A stretch of 47,557 nucleotides of DNA from positions 1 to 47,557 of the forward strand of contig CANMFU010000016.1 of assembly GCA_947497295.1 (NCBI GenBank), written 5' to 3'. The first letter of the stretch is position 1, and each line of letters starts with the position of its first letter. This DNA comes from an uncultured Roseovarius sp. (GTDB lineage: Bacteria; Pseudomonadota; Alphaproteobacteria; Rhodobacterales; Rhodobacteraceae). Made by a program: the position numbers and the translations under genes. A model generated the notes under the pieces. The model was given only the letters and a program-made list of their open reading frames with translations, was not told the DNA's origin and searched no databases. Of this stretch, positions 1-8,700 are shown one piece after another.

Positions 1-77
1 GCGTGGCTCGGGGAGGCCCGCTTGCGGGCCGAGTAGGGCGGCGGTCCCGCACGTCGCCAGACGGGCGGGAGGTGCCT
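1..77. repeat. Terminal direct repeat (contig overlap, circle junction)
   Basis: These 77 bases are identical to 47481-47557 and to 43247-43323. The internal copy continues into AT-rich DNA starting taaaat, while this copy continues with agaacc. The contig therefore enters the repeat twice but leaves it only once internally, and its own start is the second exit. This is what a circular molecule gives when a k-mer assembly opens inside a repeat. It is an overlap, not a biological terminal repeat. Confidence 0.85.
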
Positions 78-262
78 AGAACCTTGTTTTGATTGTCTGA
101 ATTAACCATTCTAAAGTTGCTGAAGATCGTTTGTTATCGAGTTATTGCTTGCCCTAGATTTAGCTCTGTGCGTGTAATGCCAGGCGACAAGGTAGGATAC
201 GATGGTTGCTTTGTGTTCAATATAAAGTCGGATTTCTCTATATAAAACAGAGGTGAAAACTT

Positions 263-565
263 ATGCCGGAAGAATTAAGCCCAGAACAACAGAGAATAGG
301 AGAATTATTCGGAACCGTGGATGTCTTGGAGTCCCTAATTGTGGACATTATTGCCAGAACAGCGCGGGAAGGTTCTTTGGAGGACCAAGCTCTTAAAAAG
401 AAGCTGTCCCTTATCATAAAGGAAAGTGAAGAACCGCAAGAGAACGCCTGGGGTGAACATTTCGCAAGTGGTCAACGGGCAACTGCGTCTCGCCTTAGTG
501 GTGTTCTTAAAATAGGTCAGATAGTCTCTGGTGAGGCAAAGAAGGGGGCCGCGGGCGAAGCGTGA
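263..565 (+). CDS. Small acidic protein of unknown function
   Basis: A 100-residue protein that I do not recognise. It begins with a Glu-rich segment, has a hydrophobic heptad-like stretch at about residues 14-35 and ends in Gly/Ala/Lys-rich sequence. A good ribosome binding site (GAGGTG) lies 6 bases before the ATG. The gene and the 185 bases before it are much more AT-rich than the surrounding plasmid, and they begin where the 203-bp repeat ends, so they look like an insertion. It is the only plus-strand gene in the first 15 kb. Confidence 0.55.
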   Translation: MPEELSPEQQRIGELFGTVDVLESLIVDIIARTAREGSLEDQALKKKLSLIIKESEEPQENAWGEHFASGQRATASRLSGVLKIGQIVSGEAKKGAAGEA

Positions 566-663
566 TATCTTGATCGCCGGCCTTGGCTCATCCCCAAAGT
601 CAATACCGAGCGCAAGTTTGAGTAGGCACGCGGCGTCAGATCTGGTGCGATTGCGAAAGAGAA

Positions 664-687
664 GGCCCGCGCCGTGAGGCGCGGGCC
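664..687 (-). terminator. Intrinsic terminator-like hairpin
   Basis: A perfect 10-bp stem (GGCCCGCGCC) with a 4-base loop, followed on the minus strand by TTCTCTTTC. It lies 8 bases after the stop codon of the 53-residue gene, which it probably terminates. Confidence 0.6.
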
Positions 688-695
688 GGATGCCG

Positions 696-857
696 TCAGG
701 CATCCTCTGGCGGCTCGGGCGGCTTGTCGAGGTCGCGGGCGTATTCGACCTCGACCTTGAGGAAGCCGGGGATGGAGATCGCGACGGAGATGGTGAGCTT
801 CGCCTTGTGGCCGAGGGCCTTGAGAATGGAGCGCAGTTTTCGGAGGATCTTGTTCAT
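696..857 (-). CDS. Small basic/acidic two-part protein, unknown function
   Basis: A 53-residue protein starting MNKILRKLRSILKALG. The first 20 residues are strongly basic and helical, the middle is hydrophobic and beta-like, and the tail is acidic and proline-rich (ending PPEPPEDA). The start is supported by an AAGGAC ribosome binding site just upstream. It is followed at once by a 10-bp hairpin terminator. I do not recognise a family. Confidence 0.5.
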   Translation of the reverse strand: MNKILRKLRSILKALGHKAKLTISVAISIPGFLKVEVEYARDLDKPPEPPEDA

Positions 858-1099
858 GGTGTTTGTCCTTTCGGGTTGGTGGGTACAGCCGAGAAGGACG
901 GCGGCGTTTGAGGCCGCGCGCACCCGAAGGGTCGGAACGTAGTGGAGAAGGGCGGAGCCCTTGCGCGGGGCCGGCGCTGCCGTAACCTTGGCTGTGATGA
1001 TCCCACCTATCCGAAAGGACACGGGCCACCGTGACGATGCCCGGACCTGCGCGGTCCACCGAACCGGCCCTTGGCCACAAGGCGAAGCGGACATGAAAA
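858..1099. other. Non-coding stretch before the 53-residue gene
   Basis: About 240 bases with no supported gene. Very GC-rich short palindromes occur, for example GGACC-TGCGC-GGTCC near 1040. This is the only space for a promoter for the minus-strand 53-residue gene, but I cannot point to clear -35 and -10 boxes. Confidence 0.35.
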
Positions 1100-1123
1100 A
1101 AGCGCGACCCGAGGGCCGCGCTT
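1100..1123 (-). terminator. Intrinsic terminator
   Basis: A 7-bp stem (AAGCGCG/CGCGCTT) with an inner CCC/GGG pairing in the loop. On the minus strand it is followed by a run of six T. It lies about 60 bases after the 52-residue gene and has the same outer-stem, inner CCC/GGG and T-run plan as the hairpins further along this strand. Confidence 0.65.
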
Positions 1124-1182
1124 CCGCAAGGGAGGGTCGATCCGCCGACCTGTGACGGGCCGCCCGAGCCGCCAGAGGATGC

Positions 1183-1341
1183 CTAGACGCTATCCGGCGT
1201 CAGGAGGGCATCGAGGCGCTTGCGGGCAAAGCGGGCCAGTGCCTCCGCGTCGTTCACCGCGTCCACTGGATCACGGTGTAGCAAGTCGATCTTGGCGTCC
1301 CGAAGCCAGTAAGATTCCGTATCAGCGTTTTCGTGCGTCAT
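1183..1341 (-). CDS. 52-residue acidic protein, unknown function
   Basis: This short reading frame starts MTHENADTESYWLRD and ends LLTPDSV. It has an amphipathic helix-like composition (Asp/Ala/Arg-rich, ARFARKRL). Its start lies one base after the stop codon of the upstream CxxC protein, so the two are probably translationally coupled. No family recognised. Support comes from position, coupling and the terminator behind it. Confidence 0.5.
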   Translation of the reverse strand: MTHENADTESYWLRDAKIDLLHRDPVDAVNDAEALARFARKRLDALLTPDSV

Positions 1342-1342
1342 G

Positions 1343-1582
1343 TTATCGGAAAGCCTTGAAAGTGGAAGCTAAGTGGCTGCTTCTTATGGGGCGGTTTATG
1401 CGTGTTACACCATCATCAGCGTACACGGATTTCCCTCCAACCAACATTGCTGCTAGGTGGGCTATATCCCAGACTTCATCAGTCTGACCGCAAATGCCAC
1501 AAACGCCTGTGTCAGCATAATCAAAGTGCTCTTCTGGTCGATCATCGCCAATGCAGGTCGCGCACCGATTAGGATTATTCAT
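1343..1582 (-). CDS. Small putative zinc-binding protein (two CxxC pairs)
   Basis: A 79-residue protein with CATC near residue 8 and CGIC near residue 28, spaced as in small zinc ribbons. The rest is unremarkable. It is coupled to the 52-residue gene downstream. A zinc-ribbon fold is inferred from the four cysteines only and no family was recognised. Base composition is more AT-rich than its neighbours. Confidence 0.5.
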   Translation of the reverse strand: MNNPNRCATCIGDDRPEEHFDYADTGVCGICGQTDEVWDIAHLAAMLVGGKSVYADDGVTRINRPIRSSHLASTFKAFR

Positions 1583-1611
1583 CTGGGGTATCCGTATTTC
1601 GTTTGGTTATC

Positions 1612-2163
1612 TTAGCCGTCCATCGCGACGCTGTAGAGATGCTGATCGAAGGCGACCTGGGCGATGTGGCGGGCATGTTCCTCGCCGTAAAGATCACGGC
1701 GCTTTTCCAGACATTCGCCACGCGCGTGCATGATCTCATAGCGATAGACATTGCCGTTGATGAAATCGTCATAGGCTTGCAGCTCGCCCAGACAGACAGC
1801 TTCGGCCTCCTCCATCGTGTCGTCGAGGATGTCGGTCGTGATCTCATCGAGGCCAAACGCCATGCAGAGTCGCTCGAAGGTGGCGAACGCGTAACCTGCG
1901 ATCTTGTCGTTGTCGGAATAGGATCGCAGCAGGATCGGTCCCTTCTTCGTTTCCATGCGGTAGAGCGGGAAGATCGCGGCGATCTTCGGCGTGATGACCG
2001 CGTGGAAGTCTTCCGGCGATGCCCAGTCGTGAAGATCGCCGAGACCGGGTATCCACGAGACGACGTGGAACACGTTGTCCTCGGTGAAACGGGGGTTGCG
2101 GGGCTTGGGGTCGATGCCGAGCGAAAGCGAAAGCCCTGCCTCGGTATCCCTGATCTGAAACAT
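1612..2163 (-). CDS. Conserved-looking acidic protein, unknown function
   Basis: 183 residues from an ATG with AAAGGA eight bases upstream. A longer form reaching 2253 would add a basic, low-quality leader, so I prefer this start. The protein is soluble and rich in Asp/Glu with aromatic residues (HVVSWIPGLGDLHDWASPED), which suggests a compact globular domain. No catalytic motif or membrane segment is visible. Codon use is typical of the plasmid. Confidence 0.6.
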   Translation of the reverse strand: MFQIRDTEAGLSLSLGIDPKPRNPRFTEDNVFHVVSWIPGLGDLHDWASPEDFHAVITPKIAAIFPLYRMETKKGPILLRSYSDNDKIAGYAFATFERLCMAFGLDEITTDILDDTMEEAEAVCLGELQAYDDFINGNVYRYEIMHARGECLEKRRDLYGEEHARHIAQVAFDQHLYSVAMDG

Positions 2164-2249
2164 GGCCGGTCCTTTCCTGCGATCGTTCACGATTTGTCTT
2201 ATACGCGGACGGGAACGGCCTGTCGATACATTTCGGGCAGGGGTTGCGG

Positions 2250-2996
2250 TCATTCTACGATCTCTCGAAGCGGTCGCCTTGTCGGGCTGAGCGTGTGGCC
2301 GATTTCCTCCTCAAGAGCGATGTATTCAGCGGCAAGGCGCGGGCGGAGCTGCGCCGCCAGGCGCAGATCGCGTGGCGTGGCCATGATGCAGAAAGAACAA
2401 GAGCAGCGGGTCATGCCCTTGGCATAGACCCAGTGCGGTTTTTCGCCCGCGGCTGCGATAGTGTCGAAGACCTGTTTTTCGGTAAAGTCGTGGATGGGAA
2501 GCCAATCTATCCAGTGACGTCCAGCCTTTGAATTGCGCGCGGAGTAGGTCACGGGCGCGCGCTTGGCGCGGTCGCGTCCTTCGTCGGCGCGCAGCCCCAT
2601 GCAGGACACGATCCGGCCCTCAAAGTGCGGGTTCGCTTTCAGGTAGCGGCGCAACTCGCGCTCAATCGGGCCGCGCTTCTTGTCCGATGTGCAGTTGCGG
2701 ATGGCTGGCGTCGGCCAGTAGCCGCGCCGCCGGACCATCGCCAGCAGGTCTTCCTTCGCGCGGGCGAGGATTAGCGGCATCCCCGCAGTCGTCGCCCGTA
2801 TATGCGATAGTGTACCGGGCCATTCCACGCGCCCAAGGGGCGCATGGACGAGGACGAGCTGGTCGGCGGGCAAGGTTGCCCGCAGCAGGATCGTCATTGC
2901 CTGCGAGTCTTTACCGCCCGATGTCGAAACCGCGAACAGCGCGCCTTTCTCGGCCATTTCCGCAATCTGTTCGGGCAAGGGCAGGGGGGCAATCAT
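2250..2996 (-). CDS. PAPS reductase / DndC-like PP-loop protein
   Basis: A 248-residue member of the adenine-nucleotide alpha-hydrolase (PP-loop ATP pyrophosphatase) superfamily. The PP-loop SGGKDS is at residues 26-31. Cys102 and Cys132 lie mid-protein, and a cysteine cluster C198-x-C200-xx-C203 lies near the C-terminus, where PAPS reductases and DndC carry redox or iron-sulfur cysteines. Family members reduce activated sulfate or, on mobile elements, take part in nucleic-acid sulfur chemistry or regulation beside ParB-domain proteins (IbrA/IbrB). No sulfate-assimilation genes are near, so a nucleic-acid role is more likely; that is inference. It overlaps the preceding gene by four bases. 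Confidence 0.8.
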   Translation of the reverse strand: MIAPLPLPEQIAEMAEKGALFAVSTSGGKDSQAMTILLRATLPADQLVLVHAPLGRVEWPGTLSHIRATTAGMPLILARAKEDLLAMVRRRGYWPTPAIRNCTSDKKRGPIERELRRYLKANPHFEGRIVSCMGLRADEGRDRAKRAPVTYSARNSKAGRHWIDWLPIHDFTEKQVFDTIAAAGEKPHWVYAKGMTRCSCSFCIMATPRDLRLAAQLRPRLAAEYIALEEEIGHTLSPTRRPLREIVE

Positions 2997-3469
2997 GGGG
3001 CTGTTCCGGCGCGGTAGAGCGCCAGCGCGGCGTCGAAGGGTTGACCGTTGAGGATATTCGCGCCCGGATGCTGACAGGCCACGGCGGAGATGGTCGCCTC
3101 GATCTTCCCGCGATGCCGGACCTGATAGAGACGGCCATCATCGGATTTGACGAACAGCACGTTGGTCCGCAGCGTGGATCTGAGATGACGGGCGGCGAGC
3201 CAGTCATCGAAGAGGGTGCCGCAATGGTGTTCGAGATCGGTGTCGATCGGATCGGCCTTGAAGCCGGTCCACTTTGGCAGGTTTGCGCGGCACCATGTGT
3301 CGACCGCGGCGTATGCCGCCTGATCGCCGTGAAAATAGTCGCAGCCGCCGTGGCCGTCATTGCCGACCGTGCCGATCTTGCGACCGTCGACGTAGAGGTT
3401 GGCCGTATAGCAGTTGGTCTCCTGCGACGCGAAGACGCTGTGCTGGATGGATTTGAGGTCAATTTTCAT
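2993..3469 (-). CDS. Unknown protein coupled to the PAPS-reductase-like gene
   Basis: 158 residues, starting at an ATG with GGAG eight bases upstream. It contains a Gly/His/Asp-rich segment (VGNDGHGGCDYFHGDQ) near residues 35-50, four cysteines and a hydrophobic C-terminal helix. The stop overlaps the start of the PP-loop gene by ATGA, so they are cotranscribed and probably act together. Not recognised as a named family. Confidence 0.6.
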   Translation of the reverse strand: MKIDLKSIQHSVFASQETNCYTANLYVDGRKIGTVGNDGHGGCDYFHGDQAAYAAVDTWCRANLPKWTGFKADPIDTDLEHHCGTLFDDWLAARHLRSTLRTNVLFVKSDDGRLYQVRHRGKIEATISAVACQHPGANILNGQPFDAALALYRAGTAP

Positions 3470-3482
3470 GGAGATGCTCCGG

Positions 3483-3701
3483 TCAAAATTGGAATTGGAG
3501 GGGAGGGACGGCGATTGCAGCGGCGTATCGGCGATCCAGCAGAAATCTTTGGCCGCCGTCGTTCTCGACCAGCACGTCGGGCAGGGCGGGATCGTCCTCG
3601 ACAATGCGATGGACGTTGAAATCGGGATCGCCTGGCACGAACGGCACGTCTTCGGGGCCGAGCGCGTACCAGTGATCGAGCAGAGTGTCGGGGGCGCTCA
3701 T
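3483..3701 (-). CDS. Small acidic protein, unknown function
   Basis: 72 residues, Asp/Pro-rich at the start (PEDVPFVPGDPDF) and beta-like at the end. It lies in a tight run with the genes on either side: the upstream gene's stop overlaps its start by four bases and the downstream gene begins 13 bases further on. No family recognised. Confidence 0.55.
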   Translation of the reverse strand: MSAPDTLLDHWYALGPEDVPFVPGDPDFNVHRIVEDDPALPDVLVENDGGQRFLLDRRYAAAIAVPPLQFQF

Positions 3702-3967
3702 GTTTCCGCCTCCCGTGTTGGAGATGGAGCTGAAGCCGCTTTCGCTTCGCGATTGATCCGTGCCACCTCGCGGCGAAGCTGGGTCAGTGTCACCTCACCC
3801 GGATCAAAGCCCAGACCATCCGGCGTCGGTAGGGCTCCGCGATAGCCGGTCATGTTGTAGTAGAAGGGATCGCCCCAGGGCTTGCCATTCAACAGCACCT
3901 GCCAGTTCATGTGCGGATCGTAAAAGTGAGGGGATGGCTTCGATTGCAGGGTGATGCGGAACGTCAT
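3698..3967 (-). CDS. Small unknown protein
   Basis: 89 residues, starting MTFRITLQSKPSPHFYDP. Aromatic residues dominate the first half, and the second half is a charged helix (LRREVARINREAKAAS). Four-base overlaps tie it to the genes on both sides. The start is fixed by the upstream overlap. No known domain seen. Confidence 0.55.
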   Translation of the reverse strand: MTFRITLQSKPSPHFYDPHMNWQVLLNGKPWGDPFYYNMTGYRGALPTPDGLGFDPGEVTLTQLRREVARINREAKAASAPSPTREAET

Positions 3968-4383
3968 GCTGCCACCGCCCGCGCCATACGCTGCGCGCTG
4001 GTCCACGGCGTTGTGCGAACGTGGAGCGGATAGGTCATCTGGAGCCTGTCGAAGAACGTCTCTGCGCGATCCGGCATCGAATGTCGCGCCAGTGCGTCTG
4101 TTTCGTAGAGATCGGCGCGCACGCCGAAGGTGATGTGGATGCGGTCGTAGCTGTCGCCGGTCAGCCAGATTTCATGCAGGCGGTTGCGGGCTACGATGCG
4201 GTCGTTGTGCCCCCGCCATTCGCGGTCCACCTGCCACCATGTATCCGAAAGCAAGCTGTGGATCGTGGCGACGAGATCGTCGTAGGCCATGTCAAGAAGA
4301 TCAGTATCGTCGAGTTCTTGTGCGTCATACGGCTCGGCGTAGGCAGTGCGGCCGTCGCGACTGTGATAAAGACCTTCACCCAT
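3964..4383 (-). CDS. Unknown acidic protein
   Basis: 139 residues beginning MGEGLYHSRDGRTAY. Acidic helical region at about residues 20-45, Trp pairs in the centre (DTWWQVDREWRG) and a beta-like end. Overlaps both neighbours by a few bases as part of the 4726-to-3483 translationally coupled run. Not recognised. Confidence 0.55.
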   Translation of the reverse strand: MGEGLYHSRDGRTAYAEPYDAQELDDTDLLDMAYDDLVATIHSLLSDTWWQVDREWRGHNDRIVARNRLHEIWLTGDSYDRIHITFGVRADLYETDALARHSMPDRAETFFDRLQMTYPLHVRTTPWTSAQRMARAVAA

Positions 4384-4726
4384 GGGAACGCCCTCCGACT
4401 GGTGTAACAGGCGTCCATGCGTCGCTTCGCAGGGCACGGCGCGGATCATCGAACGCGATTGCCAGCAGGTCGAAGGCTTGCGCGATGACCGCCTCTTCTC
4501 GGATCGCCATGTTGCATTTGGGATAGTAGCCGCGATAGCTGCCGGTAAACTCGCGCTCGATCATCTCTTCTATGGTGGTCCAGCTCGTGCGCGCCATCGC
4601 CTGTGCGATCTCGGCCTCGGCAAGATGCATCCGGTAGGCGATTGCGCCACGCACGGCCGCCGCGACCGCTGCGTTATCGACGGTCTCAGGGTCGCTCGCA
4701 GGTGGGTGATATGTCGAAGTTGTCAT
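4376..4726 (-). CDS. Unknown helical protein, first gene of a coupled run
   Basis: 116 residues, starting MTTSTYHPPASDPET. Mostly helical, with Ala/Glu-rich stretches and one central cysteine (YYPKCNMAIRE). It begins a run of overlapping genes that continues at least to 3483. GAAAGGAACG upstream of the ATG serves as ribosome binding site, and a strong hairpin stands 42 bases before the ATG. Not recognised. Confidence 0.55.
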   Translation of the reverse strand: MTTSTYHPPASDPETVDNAAVAAAVRGAIAYRMHLAEAEIAQAMARTSWTTIEEMIEREFTGSYRGYYPKCNMAIREEAVIAQAFDLLAIAFDDPRRALRSDAWTPVTPVGGRSHG

Positions 4727-4767
4727 GGGACGTTCCTTTCTGAACGGTTGGGGTCGCGAACGAAGAA

Positions 4768-4791
4768 GGGCGGCACCTCGCGGTGCCGCCC
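4768..4791 (-). terminator. Hairpin terminator before the 4726 gene
   Basis: A perfect 10-bp stem (GGGCGGCACC) closed by a GCGA tetraloop on the minus strand, followed by TTCTTCG. It sits between the DUF736 gene and the next gene. The T content is modest, so it may be leaky. Confidence 0.6.
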
Positions 4792-4867
4792 TGAAGGTTA
4801 CGCAGACAGACAAGAGTTGCCTGCGAGATGCTGGATCACCTCCTTTCAGGTGTGGTGGGTGGATGAA

Positions 4868-4892
4868 CCGCGGCGGGGGAGGACCGCCGCGG
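4868..4892 (-). terminator. GC-rich hairpin after the DUF736 gene
   Basis: A 9-bp perfect stem CCGCGGCGG/CCGCCGCGG with a 7-base loop, 26 bases after the DUF736 stop codon. There is no T run, so this may be an RNA-stabilising hairpin rather than a terminator. Confidence 0.4.
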
Positions 4893-4917
4893 CCCGGCCG
4901 CAGTTGCCGGGGGGATG

Positions 4918-5607
4918 TCAGGCAACCGCGGTCAACTCGCCGCTTGCGTAAGCGACGATCTCGTAGGCGCCATCCGCATCGCCTTCGCGGCGCAGGCCGT
5001 TGGCGCGATGCTGTGTGCCCGTGGGCGAGGAGAACGCGATTGACAGGTACGCGTTGCCGCTGCGCTCGGAGACGGCTTTCCAGATCGAGCCCATGCGGAT
5101 CAGCACGCCTGCCGGGCTGCGCGCCTCGATGTGGTAGTCGGGATGGTTCGGATCGGCCTTTTCCGGCTTCTCGACGGCCACGAAATCCATGTCGAAGTCG
5201 TAGGAACCGATGAAGCCCGCGAGGTTGTCGTCATCCAGCGTCTCGATCTTGCCGGTGATGGCGATGCCTTCGGTCTTGCCGCCGGTCATCGGGACGATTT
5301 GCCATGTGCCTTCCGGCGTCTCGTCGTTGCGAACGGCGTTCATGCGCCATGTCCGGTTCATCTTGTCGGTGATCGCGAGCGAGAAGTAGGCGCGGCCGCT
5401 CTTGTCGCTGACGGCTTTCCACATGGAGCCAACCCGCAGGGTCCGGCCGCGCGGTGTGCGGACCTCGAGGTGGAAATCGGGATGATTGTCGGCGGTCTTG
5501 TAGGCGTTTTCTACGACTGCGATCCGCGCGATGTCGAAAAGCATCGTGGAGATGCTGGCGGTGAAGGTGTTCGTCTTGGCGTTCTGGGTCAGGGTTCCGG
5601 TGATCAT
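4918..5607 (-). CDS. Double DUF736 protein
   Basis: 229 residues formed by two copies of one roughly 110-residue unit. Each copy carries an NHPD-(F/Y)-H segment, then GS-(M/I)-WKAVS and SG-x-AY-(F/L)-S. This is the pattern of DUF736, a small domain common on alphaproteobacterial plasmids near antirestriction and transfer genes; its function is unknown. Most DUF736 proteins have one unit, so this is an internal duplication. A strong ribosome binding site (AAGGAGC) precedes the ATG. Confidence 0.75.
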   Translation of the reverse strand: MITGTLTQNAKTNTFTASISTMLFDIARIAVVENAYKTADNHPDFHLEVRTPRGRTLRVGSMWKAVSDKSGRAYFSLAITDKMNRTWRMNAVRNDETPEGTWQIVPMTGGKTEGIAITGKIETLDDDNLAGFIGSYDFDMDFVAVEKPEKADPNHPDYHIEARSPAGVLIRMGSIWKAVSERSGNAYLSIAFSSPTGTQHRANGLRREGDADGAYEIVAYASGELTAVA

Positions 5608-5660
5608 CGTAGTGCTCCTTGGTGTGTGTGTCTTTTCCGATCCAAAATCAGATCACAAAA

Positions 5661-5674
5661 AGGCGAAGCCGCCT
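5661..5674 (-). terminator. Intrinsic terminator after the helicase gene
   Basis: On the minus strand AGGCG-GCTT-CGCCT is followed by TTTTTG. It is the second of two hairpins behind the 1401-residue gene. A short GATC...GATC pairing then precedes the ribosome binding site of the DUF736 gene. Confidence 0.6.
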
Positions 5675-5687
5675 CTTCCCCCTCTCT

Positions 5688-5722
5688 CCCCGGCCGGACC
5701 CAAGGTGCAGGTCCGGCCGGGG
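5688..5722 (-). terminator. Thirteen-bp hairpin directly after the helicase gene
   Basis: A perfect 13-bp stem, 5688-5700 with 5710-5722, and a 9-base loop, starting seven bases after the stop codon. No T run follows it; the terminator at 5661-5674 comes next. It may protect the 3' end of the long transcript. Confidence 0.55.
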
Positions 5723-5728
5723 ATGCGC

Positions 5729-8700
5729 TCAGGTCGCCGCAGCCACCCCCCGCCCGGCGCGGATCGCCTCGATCACGCCGGTTGCTGCGTCACCTACAGG
5801 GACGAACACGCGGAGCTGGTGGGCGATGATTTCCGAGAAGCAGCCCGCCGCCTTGAGGCTGGCAACCTGGGCCGGCGTCCAGCCTTCCAGTTCCAGACGC
5901 TTGGCCCCCGCGACGCGGCGAGCGCGCATGGTCAGGCCGCGCCCGAGATCGACGGTGGCATCCGTCGCCATGACCGATGCGACCAGCTCGTCGGGGGCCG
6001 CATCTCCTTCGGTGCGGAACCGGCCCTTCAGGACGAGCGCCTGATCGGGCGAGATGGCGCGGCCGATGCGGGATTGATCGTCGTCGGGCGTTACCCGCCA
6101 GATGCGCTCGTTGTCGGACGGGATCATTTTCCAGATCGGCAGAAGCAGCCCGGTTAGCAGAACGACGGTCTCGGTATGGACTCGTGGAAGCTCAGCAGCC
6201 TCGGCATCCCATGCCGCGATGAAGGCATCCTTTGCCACGGGTTCCCAATGCGACGAAGTGAACGCCTGTTCGGTCACGGTGCTGCGCCCGCCGGGGCGGC
6301 GCAGATAGCGGACCTCCTCGAACACCTCGTCGTCATAGACCTGATGGGGGCGGCGCGAGACGAGGGCGACTTTGCCCGAGACAGCGTTGCGCATGGTTCG
6401 CATATCGCGACCGTAATCGGACAAGACACCTGCGCCGGAGGCGAGGTGGATGGCCGTCTCGGTTTCCAGCGTCACGGTGCGCGTGACTGATCCGCTGCGC
6501 GGGCAGGTCCAGAGATCCGCTTCATTGATGACGCTGATGCGGTCGGCGCGCAGGGTCTCGATGCCGACATCAAGCGTGCCCGCCACCCGTGCCCGCTCGG
6601 TCTGCGCCTCGATCTTGGCAGAGAAGGCAGCAAAGAGATCGTTCTGCATCTGGATCGGCAGGGCCAGAAGCCGGTTGAGATACCGTTGGATCGGCGGCAG
6701 GTCTTCCAGCAGCACGCCGTCCTCGGCGACGAGCTTCAGCGCGGTCCAGTCGAAGAAGACCGCATAATCCATCGCCTCGCAGGTATCGTTTACAAGCTCC
6801 TTGTAGTGCGAGATCAGCGCCCGGCGGGCGATCGGGCTTTCCAGATTGTCCGAGGCGCGGAACATATTTTGCGATCCGGTCTGGCGCTGGCCGCGCGTCA
6901 GCGCGCCCAGCGTGTCGAGGCGGCGGGCGATGGTCGAGGTGAACCGCTTTTCACCGTGAACGTCGGAGGTGACGACGCGGAAGAACGGTGCCGAGACCTG
7001 CGCCGAGCGATGCGTGCGTCCAAGTCCCTGAATCGCCGCATCCGCGCGCCAGCCCGGCTCGACAAGGTAGTGCCGACGCCGCTTCTGGTTCGCCGCCTTG
7101 ATGGCCGCGTGATAGGAGCGCCCCGTTCCTCCGGCATCGGAGAAGAGCAGGATGTCCTTGGTCCCGGCCATGAAGGCCGCACTCTCGGCCGAGTTGGCAG
7201 AGCCGGAGCGAGGGGCGACCTTCAGCGCGCCGTTCATTGTGCGCACGGTGCGCTTGGAGCGGCCCGTCACCTCTGCAACCTGGTCCTCGCCAAAGTGCCA
7301 GATGATCTGGTCGAGGAAAGAGGGGATCGGCGCGATGGTGTAAAGCTCCATCAGCGCCGCGTCCCGCAGCGCCTCCGCTTCGCGCGAGATCACCCGGTTG
7401 CCGTCCGCGTCCAGAAGGGGCTGGCTGACGATGGTGTCCTCGATTTCGATCAGCTCCTGCGCATGGATCGGAAAGGCGGTGTTCAGCCAGTGGACGACAA
7501 CCTCTTTCGGGGTGAGATGGGCCTCGGTCAGGTCGTCGCCCGCTTCCAGCCCGTCGATAGCACGATCGAGATGGCTCTCGCCGGTGGAGACGATCTGGAT
7601 GACCGGGGCCCAGCCATCGGCAAGGTCGGCGTCGATGGCCCCGATGACGGACTTGGCCTTGAAGCCATTCAGGACATGGCCGAAGAAGCGTTGCTTCATG
7701 CTCTCGAAGCGCGACAATGCCGATGCCTTCGCGGCCGAGGCCGAGCGGCCGGATTCCTCGTCCACGATGCCGGTGGCTTCCAGTGCGGCGCGCAGGTTCT
7801 GGTGGATAACGCGGAAGGCTGACGCAAAGGTGTCGTAGATCGTCCGCTCCGCCTCGGACAGCCGGTGTTCGAGGATGTCGTATTCGACGCCCTCGAATGA
7901 CAGGGCGCGGGCAGTATAAAGACCGAGCGCCTTCAGGTCGCGGGCGACCACCTCCATCGCCGCAACACCGCCCGCTTCCATCGCCGCGATGAACTCTTCG
8001 CGCGACGGGAAGGGATAGGCGTCGCCCGGACCCCAGAGGCCGAGCCGCATGGCATAGGCCAGATTTCCGACATTGGTGGCGCCGGTGGCCGAGACGTAAA
8101 GGACGCGGGCACGAGGCAGTCCAAGCTGGAGTCGCAGGCCCGCGATGCCCTGCTGCGAGGGCGCGGTGCCGCGCCCTTCCGAAGAGCCTCCCGCGTTCTG
8201 CATGGCATGGGCCTCGTCGAAGGCCAGCACGCCCTCGAAGTCGGAGCCTGCCCATTCGATGATCTGATCGAGACGCGATCGCCCGGTTTTCCCGACTGAG
8301 CGCAGCGTTGCATAGGTCAGAAAGAGGATGCCGCGCTGGCAGGTGATCGCCTCGTCGGGCTTCCAGCGATCGAGCGGCACGATGTCGGCAGGCGAGCCGC
8401 CGAGATCGGTCCAGTCGCGGATCGCGTCCTCCATAAGCGTCTTGGTTTTGGACAGCCAGATGGCGCGTGTCCGGCCTTCAAGCCAGCCGGCCATCATCAG
8501 CCCGGCAGCCTGGCGGCCCTTGCCGGCGCCGGTCCCGTCCCCGAGAAAATATCCCTGCCGGAATGCCACGCCTGTGCTTTCTGTCGCAGGTTCCAGCCCG
8601 GACAGGTCGTCCTTGACCGCGAAGAGGCCGGGCAGGTCATGGCTGTAGGATTCTTCCGCCATGATGATGGTTTCGAGCTGGGCGGCGGACAGCTCGCCCC

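Noticed and set aside
1..77. Terminal repeats of a linear plasmid or phage
   Set aside because: The repeats are direct, end exactly at the boundary of an internal repeat, and no telomere or phage genes are present; circular assembly overlap explains them.
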